Source: Pseudomonadota bacterium (GTDB lineage: Bacteria > Pseudomonadota > Alphaproteobacteria > Rhizobiales > Xanthobacteraceae). Taken from it: a stretch of 64,000 nt of DNA. The position numbers and the translations under genes were made by a program. The stretch spans positions 43,108 through 107,107 of the forward strand of contig JAEWHP010000009.1 of assembly GCA_023387735.1 (NCBI GenBank), written 5' to 3'. A model generated the notes under the pieces. The model was not told the DNA's origin. It did not search any database and saw only the letters and a program-made list of their open reading frames with translations. Positions within the stretch are counted from its first letter, which is position 1; every line of letters begins with the position of its first letter. This document shows, in pieces, positions 56,508-64,000 of this stretch.

Positions 56508-56972
56508 TCAGAAATCCAGCGGCGCATTATCGACCACTTCCTTCATGACGAAGAAAGTCCGGGTCTGGCGGACGCCCGGAAGCGCGATCAGCTGCTCGCC
56601 GTGGATACGGTTGAAGTCCTCCATGTCGCCGACGCGGATTTTAAGGAAATAGTCGAAATCGCCGGCCACCAGGTGGCAATCCAGCACGAATTTGAGCTGG
56701 GCGATTGCCCGCTCGAACGCCGCAAAGCTCTCCGGCGTGGACCGGTCGAGCACCACGCCGACCATGACCAGCGCCCCCTTGCCGACCTTGCGCGGCGCGA
56801 CCATCGCCCGCACCTGGCTGACATAGCCCTCGTCGAACAGGCGCTGGGTCCGGCGGTGACAGGTTGCGGCGCTGACGCCGACCATTTCGGCCAGCTCCGC
56901 ATTGGTCAGCCGGCCACTATTCTGCAGCAATCGCAACATCTTGAGGTCGACGCGGTCGAGCCGACCAGTCAT
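56508..56972 (-). CDS. acdR: Lrp-type regulator of ACC deaminase
   Basis: A 154-residue Lrp/AsnC regulator: the HTH is in RLTNAELAEMVGVSAATCHRR, and the RAM domain includes GDFDYFLKIRVGDMEDF. It is divergent from acdS with 160 bases between starts, the standard arrangement of acdR-acdS in rhizobia, where AcdR (Lrp-like) senses ACC and activates acdS. Start at MTGRLDRVD is preferred to a longer frame. A different Lrp paralogue lies at 5984-6454. Confidence 0.88.
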   Translation of the reverse strand: MTGRLDRVDLKMLRLLQNSGRLTNAELAEMVGVSAATCHRRTQRLFDEGYVSQVRAMVAPRKVGKGALVMVGVVLDRSTPESFAAFERAIAQLKFVLDCHLVAGDFDYFLKIRVGDMEDFNRIHGEQLIALPGVRQTRTFFVMKEVVDNAPLDF

Positions 56973-56973
56973 G

Positions 56974-57046
56974 CAAGAATCTTTCTGAAATGTGTCAAAT
57001 AGCGGATGAAATCCTAATGAAAGGCTACATTGGCGCAATATTCTTG
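56974..57046. promoter_or_regulatory. Distant inverted repeat in the acdR-acdS intergenic region
   Basis: CAAGAAT (56974-56980) and ATTCTTG (57040-57046) form an inverted pair about 60 bases apart, close to acdR and upstream of acdS. Lrp-type regulators may bind such pairs by looping. It is a prediction only. Confidence 0.35.
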
Positions 57047-57132
57047 TAGCGCGTGCTCCGATTTGGAGAGCACCTTTCCAGCGGCTGGTGATAGGCCGTT
57101 CCCCGAGACCGGGACCATCAACGGGGATGACC

Positions 57133-58146
57133 ATGCTGGAGAAATTCGAACGCTATCCGCTCACCTTCGGGCGCACCCATATCGAGAAAATGGAGCGATT
57201 GACCCGCCATCTCGGCGGCACGGTCGAACTCTATGCCAAGCGCGAGGACTGCAACTCGGGGCTTGCGTTCGGCGGCAACAAGCTGCGCAAGCTCGAATAC
57301 ATCGTCCCCGACGCGATCGCCTCCAATGCCGATACGCTGGTCTCTATCGGCGGCGTGCAGTCCAACCACACTCGGATGGTGGCCGCGGTCGCCGCCAAGA
57401 TCGGGATGAAGTGCCGCCTGGTGCAGGAAAGCTGGGTGCCGCACGAGGATGCCGTCTATGACCGGGTCGGCAACATCCTGCTCAGCCGCGTCATGGGCGC
57501 CGACGTCCGGATGGTGGACGAAGGTTTTGACATCGGCATCCGCCAAAGCTGGGAAGAAGCGATTGCGGATGTGAAGGCCAAGGGCGGCAAGCCCTATGCG
57601 ATCCCGGCCGGCGCCTCCGTCCACAAGTATGGCGGGCTCGGCTATGTCGGCTTCGCCGAGGAGGTCAGGGCGCAGGAGAAGGAGCTCGGCTTCGCCTTTG
57701 ACTACATCATCGTCTGCACCGTCACCGGCTCCACCCATGCCGGCATGCTGGTCGGCTTCGCCAAGGATGGCCGTGCGCGCAAGGTGATCGGCATCGACGC
57801 GTCCTTTACGCCGGCGCAGACAAAAGCCCAGGTGCTCGACATCGCCCGCAACACCGCCGGCCTCGTCGAACTCGGCCAGGAGATCGTGGAGGACGACGTC
57901 GTCCTGATCGAGGACTACGCCTATCCTGCCTATGGCGTCCCCTCGGAGGAGACCAAGGAAGCCATTCGGCTGTGCGCGCGTCTCGAAGGCATGATCACCG
58001 ATCCCGTCTACGAGGGGAAATCCATGCAGGGCATGATCGATCTCGTGAACAAGGGCTACTTCCCTGCGGGATCGAAGATTCTCTACGCCCATCTCGGCGG
58101 CGCGCCCGCGATCAACGGGTATGGATATGCGTTCCGCAACGGGTGA
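57133..58146 (+). CDS. acdS: 1-aminocyclopropane-1-carboxylate deaminase
   Basis: A 337-residue PLP enzyme that cleaves ACC, the plant ethylene precursor, to 2-oxobutyrate and ammonia. It starts MLEKFERYPLTFG; LAFGGNKLRKLEY carries the PLP lysine (Lys50), QSNHTRMVAAVA the catalytic Ser and later DPVYEGKSMQGM the Tyr-Glu pair expected of true ACC deaminases rather than D-cysteine desulfhydrases. An ATG six bases upstream is possible; GGGG spacing favours 57133. It lowers plant ethylene and so helps root colonisation and nodulation. It is controlled by the divergent acdR. Confidence 0.93.
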   Translation: MLEKFERYPLTFGRTHIEKMERLTRHLGGTVELYAKREDCNSGLAFGGNKLRKLEYIVPDAIASNADTLVSIGGVQSNHTRMVAAVAAKIGMKCRLVQESWVPHEDAVYDRVGNILLSRVMGADVRMVDEGFDIGIRQSWEEAIADVKAKGGKPYAIPAGASVHKYGGLGYVGFAEEVRAQEKELGFAFDYIIVCTVTGSTHAGMLVGFAKDGRARKVIGIDASFTPAQTKAQVLDIARNTAGLVELGQEIVEDDVVLIEDYAYPAYGVPSEETKEAIRLCARLEGMITDPVYEGKSMQGMIDLVNKGYFPAGSKILYAHLGGAPAINGYGYAFRNG

Positions 58147-58160
58147 GCGGCACGGCGGGT

Positions 58161-60017
58161 TTACGCGTCCGCCGCCCGCACCAGCGCAATCAGCTCATCC
58201 CCATAGTGTTCGAGCTTCTTGTCGCCGATCCCGGGGATGTTTCGGAGTTCGTTGAGCGTCGCGGGGCGTGCGGCGGCGATGCCGTCGAGTGTGGAATCGT
58301 GCAGCACGACATAGGCCGGCACGTTGCGCTGGCGCGCGATTTCGGAGCGCCACGCCCGAAGTGCGGCCTGCAGCGGCGCATCGGCGGGCTTGGTTTCGGC
58401 GCGCGGCGCCAGATCGCCGCGTTTTGACTTGTCACGGCTGGTGCGGATGGGCGTGCCAGGTGCTGCTTCGCGTAGCATGATTTCGGTCTCGCCCTTCAGC
58501 ACGCCGCGCGCGCTCTCGGTCAGCTTCAATGCGTTGAAAGCCTCGCTGTCGGCGCGCAAATGGCCCATCGCGACCAGCTGACGGATCACGGCGCGCCATT
58601 GCTTCTCGTTGAGCTCACGGCCGATGCCGAACACGGAGAGCTTGTCGTGCCCGAACTGCGTGACTTTCTCGGTCATGCGGCCGATCAACACATCGATCAG
58701 GTGCATGGCGCCGAATCTTTGCCCCGTGCGATAGGCACAGGACAGCAGTTTCTGCGCGGGGATCTTGCCGTCGCGGAGCTGCGGCGGCGACAGGCAGTTA
58801 TCGCAATTGCCGCAGTTGCTGCCCGTGACCTCCTCGCCGAAATAGCCGAGCAGGCGGCTGCGCCGGCAGCCTGCGGTTTCCGCCAGCGCCACCAGCGCAT
58901 CGAGCTTGCCGATCGAGACGCGCTTGAACGCGTCGGAGCCGGTCGATTCGTCGATCATGCGGCGCTGCTGCACGATGTCGGACAGGCCATAGGTCATCCA
59001 GGCGCTGGATGGCTTTCCGTCGCGCCCGGCGCGGCCGGTCTCCTGATAATAGGCCTCGATGCTCTTCGGCAGATCGAGATGCGCCACGAAACGCACGTCC
59101 GGCTTGTCGATGCCCATGCCGAACGCGATGGTGGCGACGATGACGACGCCGTCCTCGTTGATGAAGCGGTCCTGGTTGCGGGCGCGCACGCTGGCATCGA
59201 GGCCGGCGTGATACGGCAGCGCCGGTATGCCGGCATTGGTTAGTGCTGCGGCAGTGTCTTCCACCTTGGCGCGCGACAGGCAGTAGACGATGCCGGCATC
59301 GCCGGCGTGACGTTCGCTGATGAAGGCCTTGAGCTGGGCCGGGGCGTTCTGCTTTTCGACGATCTCGTAGCGGATGTTGGGACGGTCGAAACTGGCAACG
59401 AAATTCGGCGCGCCGGCAAGTCCGAGCCTCGCTACGATTTCCTTGCGCGTCATTTCGTCGGCGGTTGCCGTGAGCGCAATGCGCGGCACGTCGGGAAAGC
59501 GCTCCGCAATCACGGACAGGCCGATATATTCGGGGCGGAAATCATGCCCCCATTGCGACACGCAATGCGCCTCGTCGATCGCAAACAGCGCGATGTTGGC
59601 CTGCCCGAGCAATGAAAGGCAGCGCGGCGTCAGCAATCGTTCGGGCGCGACATAGAGTAGGTCGAGATCGCCGGCCAGCAGCCGCCGCTCGACTTCGGAG
59701 GCTTCGTTGAACGACAGCGTCGAGTTCAGCACCGCCGCGTTGACGCCGGCCTCGAGAAGCCCCGCGACTTGGTCGCGCATCAGCGCGATCAGCGGCGACA
59801 CCACGATGCCGCAGCCCTCGCGCAGCAGGGATGGCAGTTGGTAGCACAGCGACTTGCCGCCGCCGGTCGGCATCAGCACCAGGCAGTTGCCGCCGTCGGT
59901 GACGTGCCGAACGATTTTCTCCTGTTCGCCCCGGAAGCCTGGCAGGCCGAATACCGAGTTGAGCACCGACAGCGCATCGGGCGCGCCGTCGTGCTGGTGG
60001 GTTGCGGGCACCGACAC
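58161..60017 (-). CDS. recQ: ATP-dependent DNA helicase RecQ
   Basis: A 618-residue helicase. Walker A is MPTGGGKSLCYQLP, the DEAH box DEAHCVSQWGHDFRPEY, and motif VI is in YYQETGRAGRDG. The zinc-binding domain has the Cys cluster CGNCDNC, followed by the winged-helix and an HRDC domain at the C-terminus. GTG at 60017 overlaps the stop of the VWA gene (TAGTG), so it is translationally coupled to it; the frame upstream of this GTG is antisense noise. It unwinds DNA in recombination repair. Confidence 0.95.
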   Translation of the reverse strand: MSVPATHQHDGAPDALSVLNSVFGLPGFRGEQEKIVRHVTDGGNCLVLMPTGGGKSLCYQLPSLLREGCGIVVSPLIALMRDQVAGLLEAGVNAAVLNSTLSFNEASEVERRLLAGDLDLLYVAPERLLTPRCLSLLGQANIALFAIDEAHCVSQWGHDFRPEYIGLSVIAERFPDVPRIALTATADEMTRKEIVARLGLAGAPNFVASFDRPNIRYEIVEKQNAPAQLKAFISERHAGDAGIVYCLSRAKVEDTAAALTNAGIPALPYHAGLDASVRARNQDRFINEDGVVIVATIAFGMGIDKPDVRFVAHLDLPKSIEAYYQETGRAGRDGKPSSAWMTYGLSDIVQQRRMIDESTGSDAFKRVSIGKLDALVALAETAGCRRSRLLGYFGEEVTGSNCGNCDNCLSPPQLRDGKIPAQKLLSCAYRTGQRFGAMHLIDVLIGRMTEKVTQFGHDKLSVFGIGRELNEKQWRAVIRQLVAMGHLRADSEAFNALKLTESARGVLKGETEIMLREAAPGTPIRTSRDKSKRGDLAPRAETKPADAPLQAALRAWRSEIARQRNVPAYVVLHDSTLDGIAAARPATLNELRNIPGIGDKKLEHYGDELIALVRAADA

Positions 60018-61390
60018 TATTGATAGCTCGCCACGATGTCCGACACCGCACGCTCGAGCTGCTTTGCGGTCGCGCATTGGCGGACGACGGTGCAGAAGGT
60101 CGAGTAGCGCGGCATCTCCGAATCGCCCCAGCCCCAGGCCATGCGGCCTTCGGGGTTGAGCCACACCAGCCGCTTCGATCGTTCGCCGATGCGGCGCAGA
60201 ATATCGGCGCGCGGATCGAGGTTGTTGCTGCGGGCGTCGCCGAGCACGATCACGGTGGTTTGCGGCGTGATCGCGCTCATCCAGCCATGCTCGAAATCGT
60301 CGAAGGAGTTGCCGTAGTCGGAGGAGCCGAAGCCGACCTTGGACATGATCTCGGCCATCGCCTCTTCCGGCGATTTCGATTCCAGGATGTCGCTGACCTC
60401 GATCAGATGGCCGGAGAAAGCAAACGAGCGGACGTCGTCGACGACCTCGTGCAGGCTGTGGATCAGCAGCAGGAAAAAATCCGAAACCCGCGCCACCGAA
60501 CCCGAGACGTCGCAGAGGGCGACGATCTTCGGCCGGTCGCGATGCCGCCGCTTCCATGCGGTGAGAAACGGCACGCCGCCCCATGCCGCGTTGCGCCGGA
60601 TGGTGCGGCGCACGTCGAGATGGCCGCGGCGCTGGCGCTTGCGCGGCTTGGAATAGCGCTCGCGCAGGCGGCGCGCGATCTGGCGGATCAGGCGCCGCAT
60701 CTGTTCGACCTGCCGCGGTTCGATTCGCGACAGTGGCGCGTTGGCCAGGATTTCGTTGCGCAGGTTTTCGGCTTCCTCGCGCCCGTAAAGCAGTAACGCC
60801 TGCGAAACCGTTTCGCGGACCGTGCCGCGCAATCCGTCCAGTGCGTTGGTCAGCCGTTCCGCCAGCGCCGGATTCGTCGCGATCAGATTGTCGAGGTCGT
60901 CGCGCAGGCGCTGGATCCCCATCTGGTCGAGAATGCGGCCGGAGAAAATGCCGCGCTGGGTGAAGTAACGAATGTCGGACAGCGAGGCGGCGCTCGACGC
61001 GTTGGCGATGGCGGCCGAAATCTGGTTGCGGTCCTGCGACAGCAGCATCTCGGCGAGTTGGCCGAGCCCTTCGGCCTGCTCGCCATCGCCGCTGTCATCG
61101 GATGCATCGGAGGAGGGGCTGGAGCCTGACTGTTCCTGTTCGTCCGCCTTGCCGTCTTCGGGCGGGGCCTGCGGCTCCGGCTGATCGAAGAACAGGTCGA
61201 AGCAGTCGCCGAGCGCCTTCTTTTCATCCTGCGTCTTGGCCAGCGTCAGCAGGAAGGTATCGCGCAGCACCGCCCGGTCGGTGAAGCCGACCTTGGAGAC
61301 GGCGCGCATCGCGTCGATGCTTTCGGCCGGCGAGAGTCTCACGCCCGCGCCCCGCGCCGCACGAAAGAAGCGATGCAGGTTCTCTCTCAT
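60017..61390 (-). CDS. VWA domain-containing CoxE-like protein
   Basis: A 457-residue protein of the CoxE/VWA_CoxE family. The acidic, low-complexity middle (residues ~90-120) is followed by a basic stretch (RERYSKPRKRQRRGHLDVRR) and a VWA domain with the MIDAS motif DVSGSVA near residue 310. It begins seven bases after the moxR-like stop. Together with a MoxR ATPase such proteins act as a chaperone pair for metal-cofactor enzymes, such as CoxD/CoxE in Mo-Cu CO dehydrogenase maturation; the target here is unknown. Confidence 0.88.
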   Translation of the reverse strand: MRENLHRFFRAARGAGVRLSPAESIDAMRAVSKVGFTDRAVLRDTFLLTLAKTQDEKKALGDCFDLFFDQPEPQAPPEDGKADEQEQSGSSPSSDASDDSGDGEQAEGLGQLAEMLLSQDRNQISAAIANASSAASLSDIRYFTQRGIFSGRILDQMGIQRLRDDLDNLIATNPALAERLTNALDGLRGTVRETVSQALLLYGREEAENLRNEILANAPLSRIEPRQVEQMRRLIRQIARRLRERYSKPRKRQRRGHLDVRRTIRRNAAWGGVPFLTAWKRRHRDRPKIVALCDVSGSVARVSDFFLLLIHSLHEVVDDVRSFAFSGHLIEVSDILESKSPEEAMAEIMSKVGFGSSDYGNSFDDFEHGWMSAITPQTTVIVLGDARSNNLDPRADILRRIGERSKRLVWLNPEGRMAWGWGDSEMPRYSTFCTVVRQCATAKQLERAVSDIVASYQ

Positions 61391-61397
61391 TCCGGTG

Positions 61398-62345
61398 TCA
61401 CCCGAAGACGTTCTGACGCGAGACCTTGGCAATGAAGGTGGAGACCTGCGGCGTGGCCGCCTCGATATCCGCCTCGTATTTCAGGAGGACGTTCAGCGTG
61501 TCCTTGACCACCTCGTGGCCAAGCTCCGACGCCTGCAGCAGCACCAGCACGCGCGCCCAGTCGATGGTTTCGCTGACCGACGGCAGCTTCTTCAGGTCCA
61601 GCGTGCGGATCTCGTGGATGAAGCCCACCATCTGCCGGCGCAGGTTTTGCGAGATGCCGGGCACCCGGCTCTCGACGATGCGCTCTTCCAGCTTCTGTTC
61701 GGGGAAGCCGATATGAAGGTGCAGGCAGCGCCGCTTCAGCGCGTCGCCGAGATCGCGTTCGCTGTTCGAGGTCAGGATCACCGTCGGCGGCGCGACGGCC
61801 ACGACGGTTCCGAGTTCCGGAATGGTGACCTGGAAGTCGCTGAGAATTTCCAGCAGCAGCGATTCGAACTCGGCGTCGGATTTATCGATTTCGTCGATCA
61901 GCAGCACGCATCCGGCGGGCTGTTCCAGGGCCTGCAGCAGCGGCCGCGGCTCGACGAATTCCTTGGAGAAGAACACGTCGCCGAAATCATGCAACTGGTT
62001 CAGCGCTGCCTCGAGCGTCGGCGCACCGCCCAGCACTTCGCCGAGCTTGTCCTTCAGGATCTGCGTGTACAGAAGCTGCTTGGCGTATTTCCATTCGTAG
62101 AGCGCCTTCGCCTCGTCGAGCCCCTCGTAGCATTGCAGGCGGATCATCTTCATGCCGCGCCAGGCGGCGATCGCTTTCGCAAGTTCGGTCTTGCCGACGC
62201 CGGCGGGGCCTTCGACCAGGATGGGTTTTTCGATCTGCTGCGCCAGGTAGACCGCGGTCGCGATCTGCCGGCTTGCGATATAGCCTTGCGCCGCAAGTCC
62301 GCTTTCCACTGCCTCGATAGAGGCCAACGGCCGATTTTCAGCCAC
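61398..62345 (-). CDS. MoxR-family AAA+ ATPase (CoxD-like)
   Basis: A 315-residue AAA+ protein. Walker A is GPAGVGKT (residues 46-53), Walker B LLIDEIDKSD, sensor 1 TSNSERDLGDALKRRC with the arginine finger. The region between is typical MoxR. It is the first gene of a minus-strand operon with the CoxE-like gene and recQ, and would remodel a client protein with its VWA partner. Possible clients include the CoxSLM-like enzyme at 9-13 kb, but that is speculation. Confidence 0.92.
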   Translation of the reverse strand: MAENRPLASIEAVESGLAAQGYIASRQIATAVYLAQQIEKPILVEGPAGVGKTELAKAIAAWRGMKMIRLQCYEGLDEAKALYEWKYAKQLLYTQILKDKLGEVLGGAPTLEAALNQLHDFGDVFFSKEFVEPRPLLQALEQPAGCVLLIDEIDKSDAEFESLLLEILSDFQVTIPELGTVVAVAPPTVILTSNSERDLGDALKRRCLHLHIGFPEQKLEERIVESRVPGISQNLRRQMVGFIHEIRTLDLKKLPSVSETIDWARVLVLLQASELGHEVVKDTLNVLLKYEADIEAATPQVSTFIAKVSRQNVFG

Positions 62346-62452
62346 GGGGTTTCAACTCCGAATTCGGTGATTTCGGAATGTTCTGCCTGCGTTCCCGGCA
62401 AAGAACAAGCGCCGTTTGGGCATAAGGCGCGCGCAAATTTGGCTTTTTCCGC

Positions 62453-63085
62453 CTAGCGCAATGTCAGCCCGGTTGCCGCTTCCAGGTCCGTGATCGCCTG
62501 CGCAGCGTTGAGCACCTTGATCGTGGTCATGCCCATCTCGCGCGCGGGCTTCAGGTTGACGCCGAGGTCGTCGAGATAGACGCAGTTCTTCGGGTTCACC
62601 TTCAGCGTCTCGACCATCATCTGGTAGATGCGCGGATCGGGCTTTCGCAGGCCGATCTTCGCCGATTCGATGACGTGATCGAACAGCACCATCACCTCGG
62701 CGACATAGAGCGAACGGCCGCTGTGGCTGCCGATCGCGTTGGCGGGCAGGTTGTTGGTGATGCAGCCGGTCTTGAACTGCGCCTTCACGCGTTTCAGCGC
62801 CTCGACCATTTCCGGCCGCAGGTCGCCGGAGAGCAGCGGCAGCACATCCCTGCCGCGAACCTCGGCGCCGAGCGCGCGGGACTCGGTCGCGAACAACTCG
62901 TCGAAGGCGTGGATGTCGACTTCGGCGCGCTCGAACTTCGCCCAGGCGTTTTCGAGGTGGTTGGCGGCGTTGGTGCGCCGGATAATGTCGGCGGGCAGCC
63001 CGCGCTCGGTCTCGAACCGTGTAAACGCCTCGAACGGCGACGTGGTCAGCACCCCGCCGAAATCCCAGATTACCGCCTCGACCAT
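62453..63085 (-). CDS. HAD-IA family hydrolase
   Basis: A 210-residue haloacid dehalogenase-superfamily protein. Motif I is AVIWDFGGVLTTS (the second Asp replaced by Gly, as in epoxide hydrolase N-domain-like and YihX-type members), motif II ITNNLP, motif III GLRKPDPRIY, motif IV VYLDDLGVNLKPA. The family dephosphorylates small metabolites. The ATG at 63085 is chosen at the start of motif I; the frame upstream is noise. It is divergent from the serine protease gene. Confidence 0.87.
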   Translation of the reverse strand: MVEAVIWDFGGVLTTSPFEAFTRFETERGLPADIIRRTNAANHLENAWAKFERAEVDIHAFDELFATESRALGAEVRGRDVLPLLSGDLRPEMVEALKRVKAQFKTGCITNNLPANAIGSHSGRSLYVAEVMVLFDHVIESAKIGLRKPDPRIYQMMVETLKVNPKNCVYLDDLGVNLKPAREMGMTTIKVLNAAQAITDLEAATGLTLR

Positions 63086-63196
63086 CGTTCCCTGCCTGAA
63101 TGATATGTGTTGGCCTGCGGCTAACACGGAATGTGCGCCCGAACCAGCCCGATCCGCCGCTTGGCGATATGCACGGCGCGCGCTATTGCTGCGGCG

Positions 63197-63958
63197 ATGA
63201 AGATCCTGCCCCGCCTGATCGCCGGCCTTTCCCTGCTGTCGTCCGTTCCCGCCCACGCCATCGTCGGCGGCGGCGCGCCACAGGCCGACGGCGTTGCGCG
63301 CTCGGTCGTCACCATCGTCGGTTCGCGCGGCAATTTCTGCACCGGGGCCCTGATCGCGCCAAACCTGGTGCTGACGGCGGCGCATTGCGTGCCGCCCGGC
63401 GCCGAATACAAGATCGTCGAATACGGGCCGGACCGGCAGCCGAAATTGCAGGATGTCAAACGCGTCGCCGCCCATCCCGGCTTCAACATGCAGGCGATGT
63501 CAGGTCATCGGGCAACCGCCGATGTCGCGCTGCTGCAACTGGGCGCGCCTGCCAGGGGCAAGACGGCATCGATGCTCGGCCTGCCCAACATCCCGATCAA
63601 CGTCGGCAGCCGTTTCACCATTGCCGGCATCGGCGTGACCGTGCGCGGCGACGGCAAGAGCGGCGGCACGATCCGCGTCGCAGCGCTGGTCGCAACCGGC
63701 AGGCCCGGCACGCTGCAGATCCGTCTGGTCGATCCCGCAGGCCAGGGCACGCGCGACGGGCTGGGGGCATGCACCGGAGATTCCGGCGGACCTGTTTTCG
63801 AGGACAAGGAAAGCGGGCCGGTGATCGTCGGTGTCGTGAGCTGGTCGACGGGACCGAACGGCTCGGCAGGCTGCGGCGGCATGACGGGCGTCACGCCGCT
63901 GACGCTCTATCGAGACTGGATTGTGCAAACCGCGCGGCAGTGGGGTGCGGGGTTGTAA
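63197..63958 (+). CDS. Secreted trypsin-like serine protease
   Basis: A 253-residue S1-family protease. Signal peptide to about residue 21 (LIAGLSLLSSVPAHA), then IVGGGAP, the typical mature N-terminus. Catalytic triad His63 (LTAAHC), Asp109 (ATADVALLQL) and Ser196 (GDSGGP) are intact. Two disulfides are probable. An earlier ATG at 63131 lacks signal character and was not used. The target is unknown. Confidence 0.9.
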   Translation: MKILPRLIAGLSLLSSVPAHAIVGGGAPQADGVARSVVTIVGSRGNFCTGALIAPNLVLTAAHCVPPGAEYKIVEYGPDRQPKLQDVKRVAAHPGFNMQAMSGHRATADVALLQLGAPARGKTASMLGLPNIPINVGSRFTIAGIGVTVRGDGKSGGTIRVAALVATGRPGTLQIRLVDPAGQGTRDGLGACTGDSGGPVFEDKESGPVIVGVVSWSTGPNGSAGCGGMTGVTPLTLYRDWIVQTARQWGAGL

Positions 63959-64000
63959 CTCGCTCGGAGCCGTAGGGTGGGCAAAGCGCAGCGTGCCCCC

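Noticed and set aside
60018..60584. N-terminal extension of RecQ
   Set aside because: The frame runs antisense-free through the VWA gene in another register and has no helicase features; the GTG at 60017 coupled to the VWA stop is the natural start.

Overview
The window is high-GC alphaproteobacterial chromosome and looks like Bradyrhizobium or a close relative. The reasons are the gene families present (homogentisate cluster with a DUF2783 gene, CoxSLM-like hydroxylase, ACC deaminase with an Lrp-type regulator, several Bug/TctC binding proteins, DUF1272), the dense palindromic intergenic repeats, and a FixK-type box. This assignment is an inference from gene content; no search was run.

Layout. 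1-7.7 kb: tyrosine/homogentisate degradation (FAD monooxygenase, DUF2783, MBL-fold protein, hmgA, fahA), then a DUF1272 gene, an Lrp-type regulator and the divergent hpd. Together Hpd, HmgA and FahA take 4-hydroxyphenylpyruvate to fumarate and acetoacetate (the maleylacetoacetate isomerase is not in the window). 7.8-12.9 kb (minus): a CaiB/BaiF CoA-transferase and a three-subunit molybdenum hydroxylase. 13.3-19.7 kb: a chemoreceptor, an MFS transporter and otsB-otsA for trehalose. 20.4 kb: tRNA-Ser(GGA).

20.5-30.8 kb is an integrated element. Fourteen bases of the 3' end of tRNA-Ser are repeated at 30810-30823, just beyond a tyrosine integrase. The element has an AlpA-type regulator, a terminase large subunit with a small-subunit-like partner, and no capsid or tail genes, so it resembles a phage satellite or a strongly reduced prophage. 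Its tRNA-proximal end carries the most novel material: a HIRAN-like protein, a protein with a HEPN-type RNALTH motif, a protein with the N-terminal layout of a proteasome/HslV-type Ntn hydrolase, a membrane protein that looks frameshifted, small unknown proteins and an HExxH metallopeptidase-like protein. This may be an undescribed defence or host-interaction module. Accessory DNA continues past the repeat (IS481 remnant, NucS-like nuclease, DUF488 pair) to about 33.6 kb.

33.8-41.2 kb returns to chromosome-like genes: L,D-transpeptidase, nitroreductase, double hotdog thioesterase, the dgoK-dgoA galactonate pair, a TctC binding protein and a LysM protein. 41.4-47.2 kb: a 1300-residue VCBS/RTX surface protein divergent from a FecR-domain and TPR pair. 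47.3-54.6 kb: another TctC protein and a probable heme-uptake operon (HemS/ChuX-like, ChaN-like, TonB-dependent receptor, ABC transporter). 55-58.1 kb: small unknown genes, then the acdR-acdS pair. 58.2-62.3 kb (minus): moxR-like ATPase, CoxE-like VWA protein and recQ in one overlapping operon. The window ends with a HAD phosphatase and a secreted trypsin-like protease.
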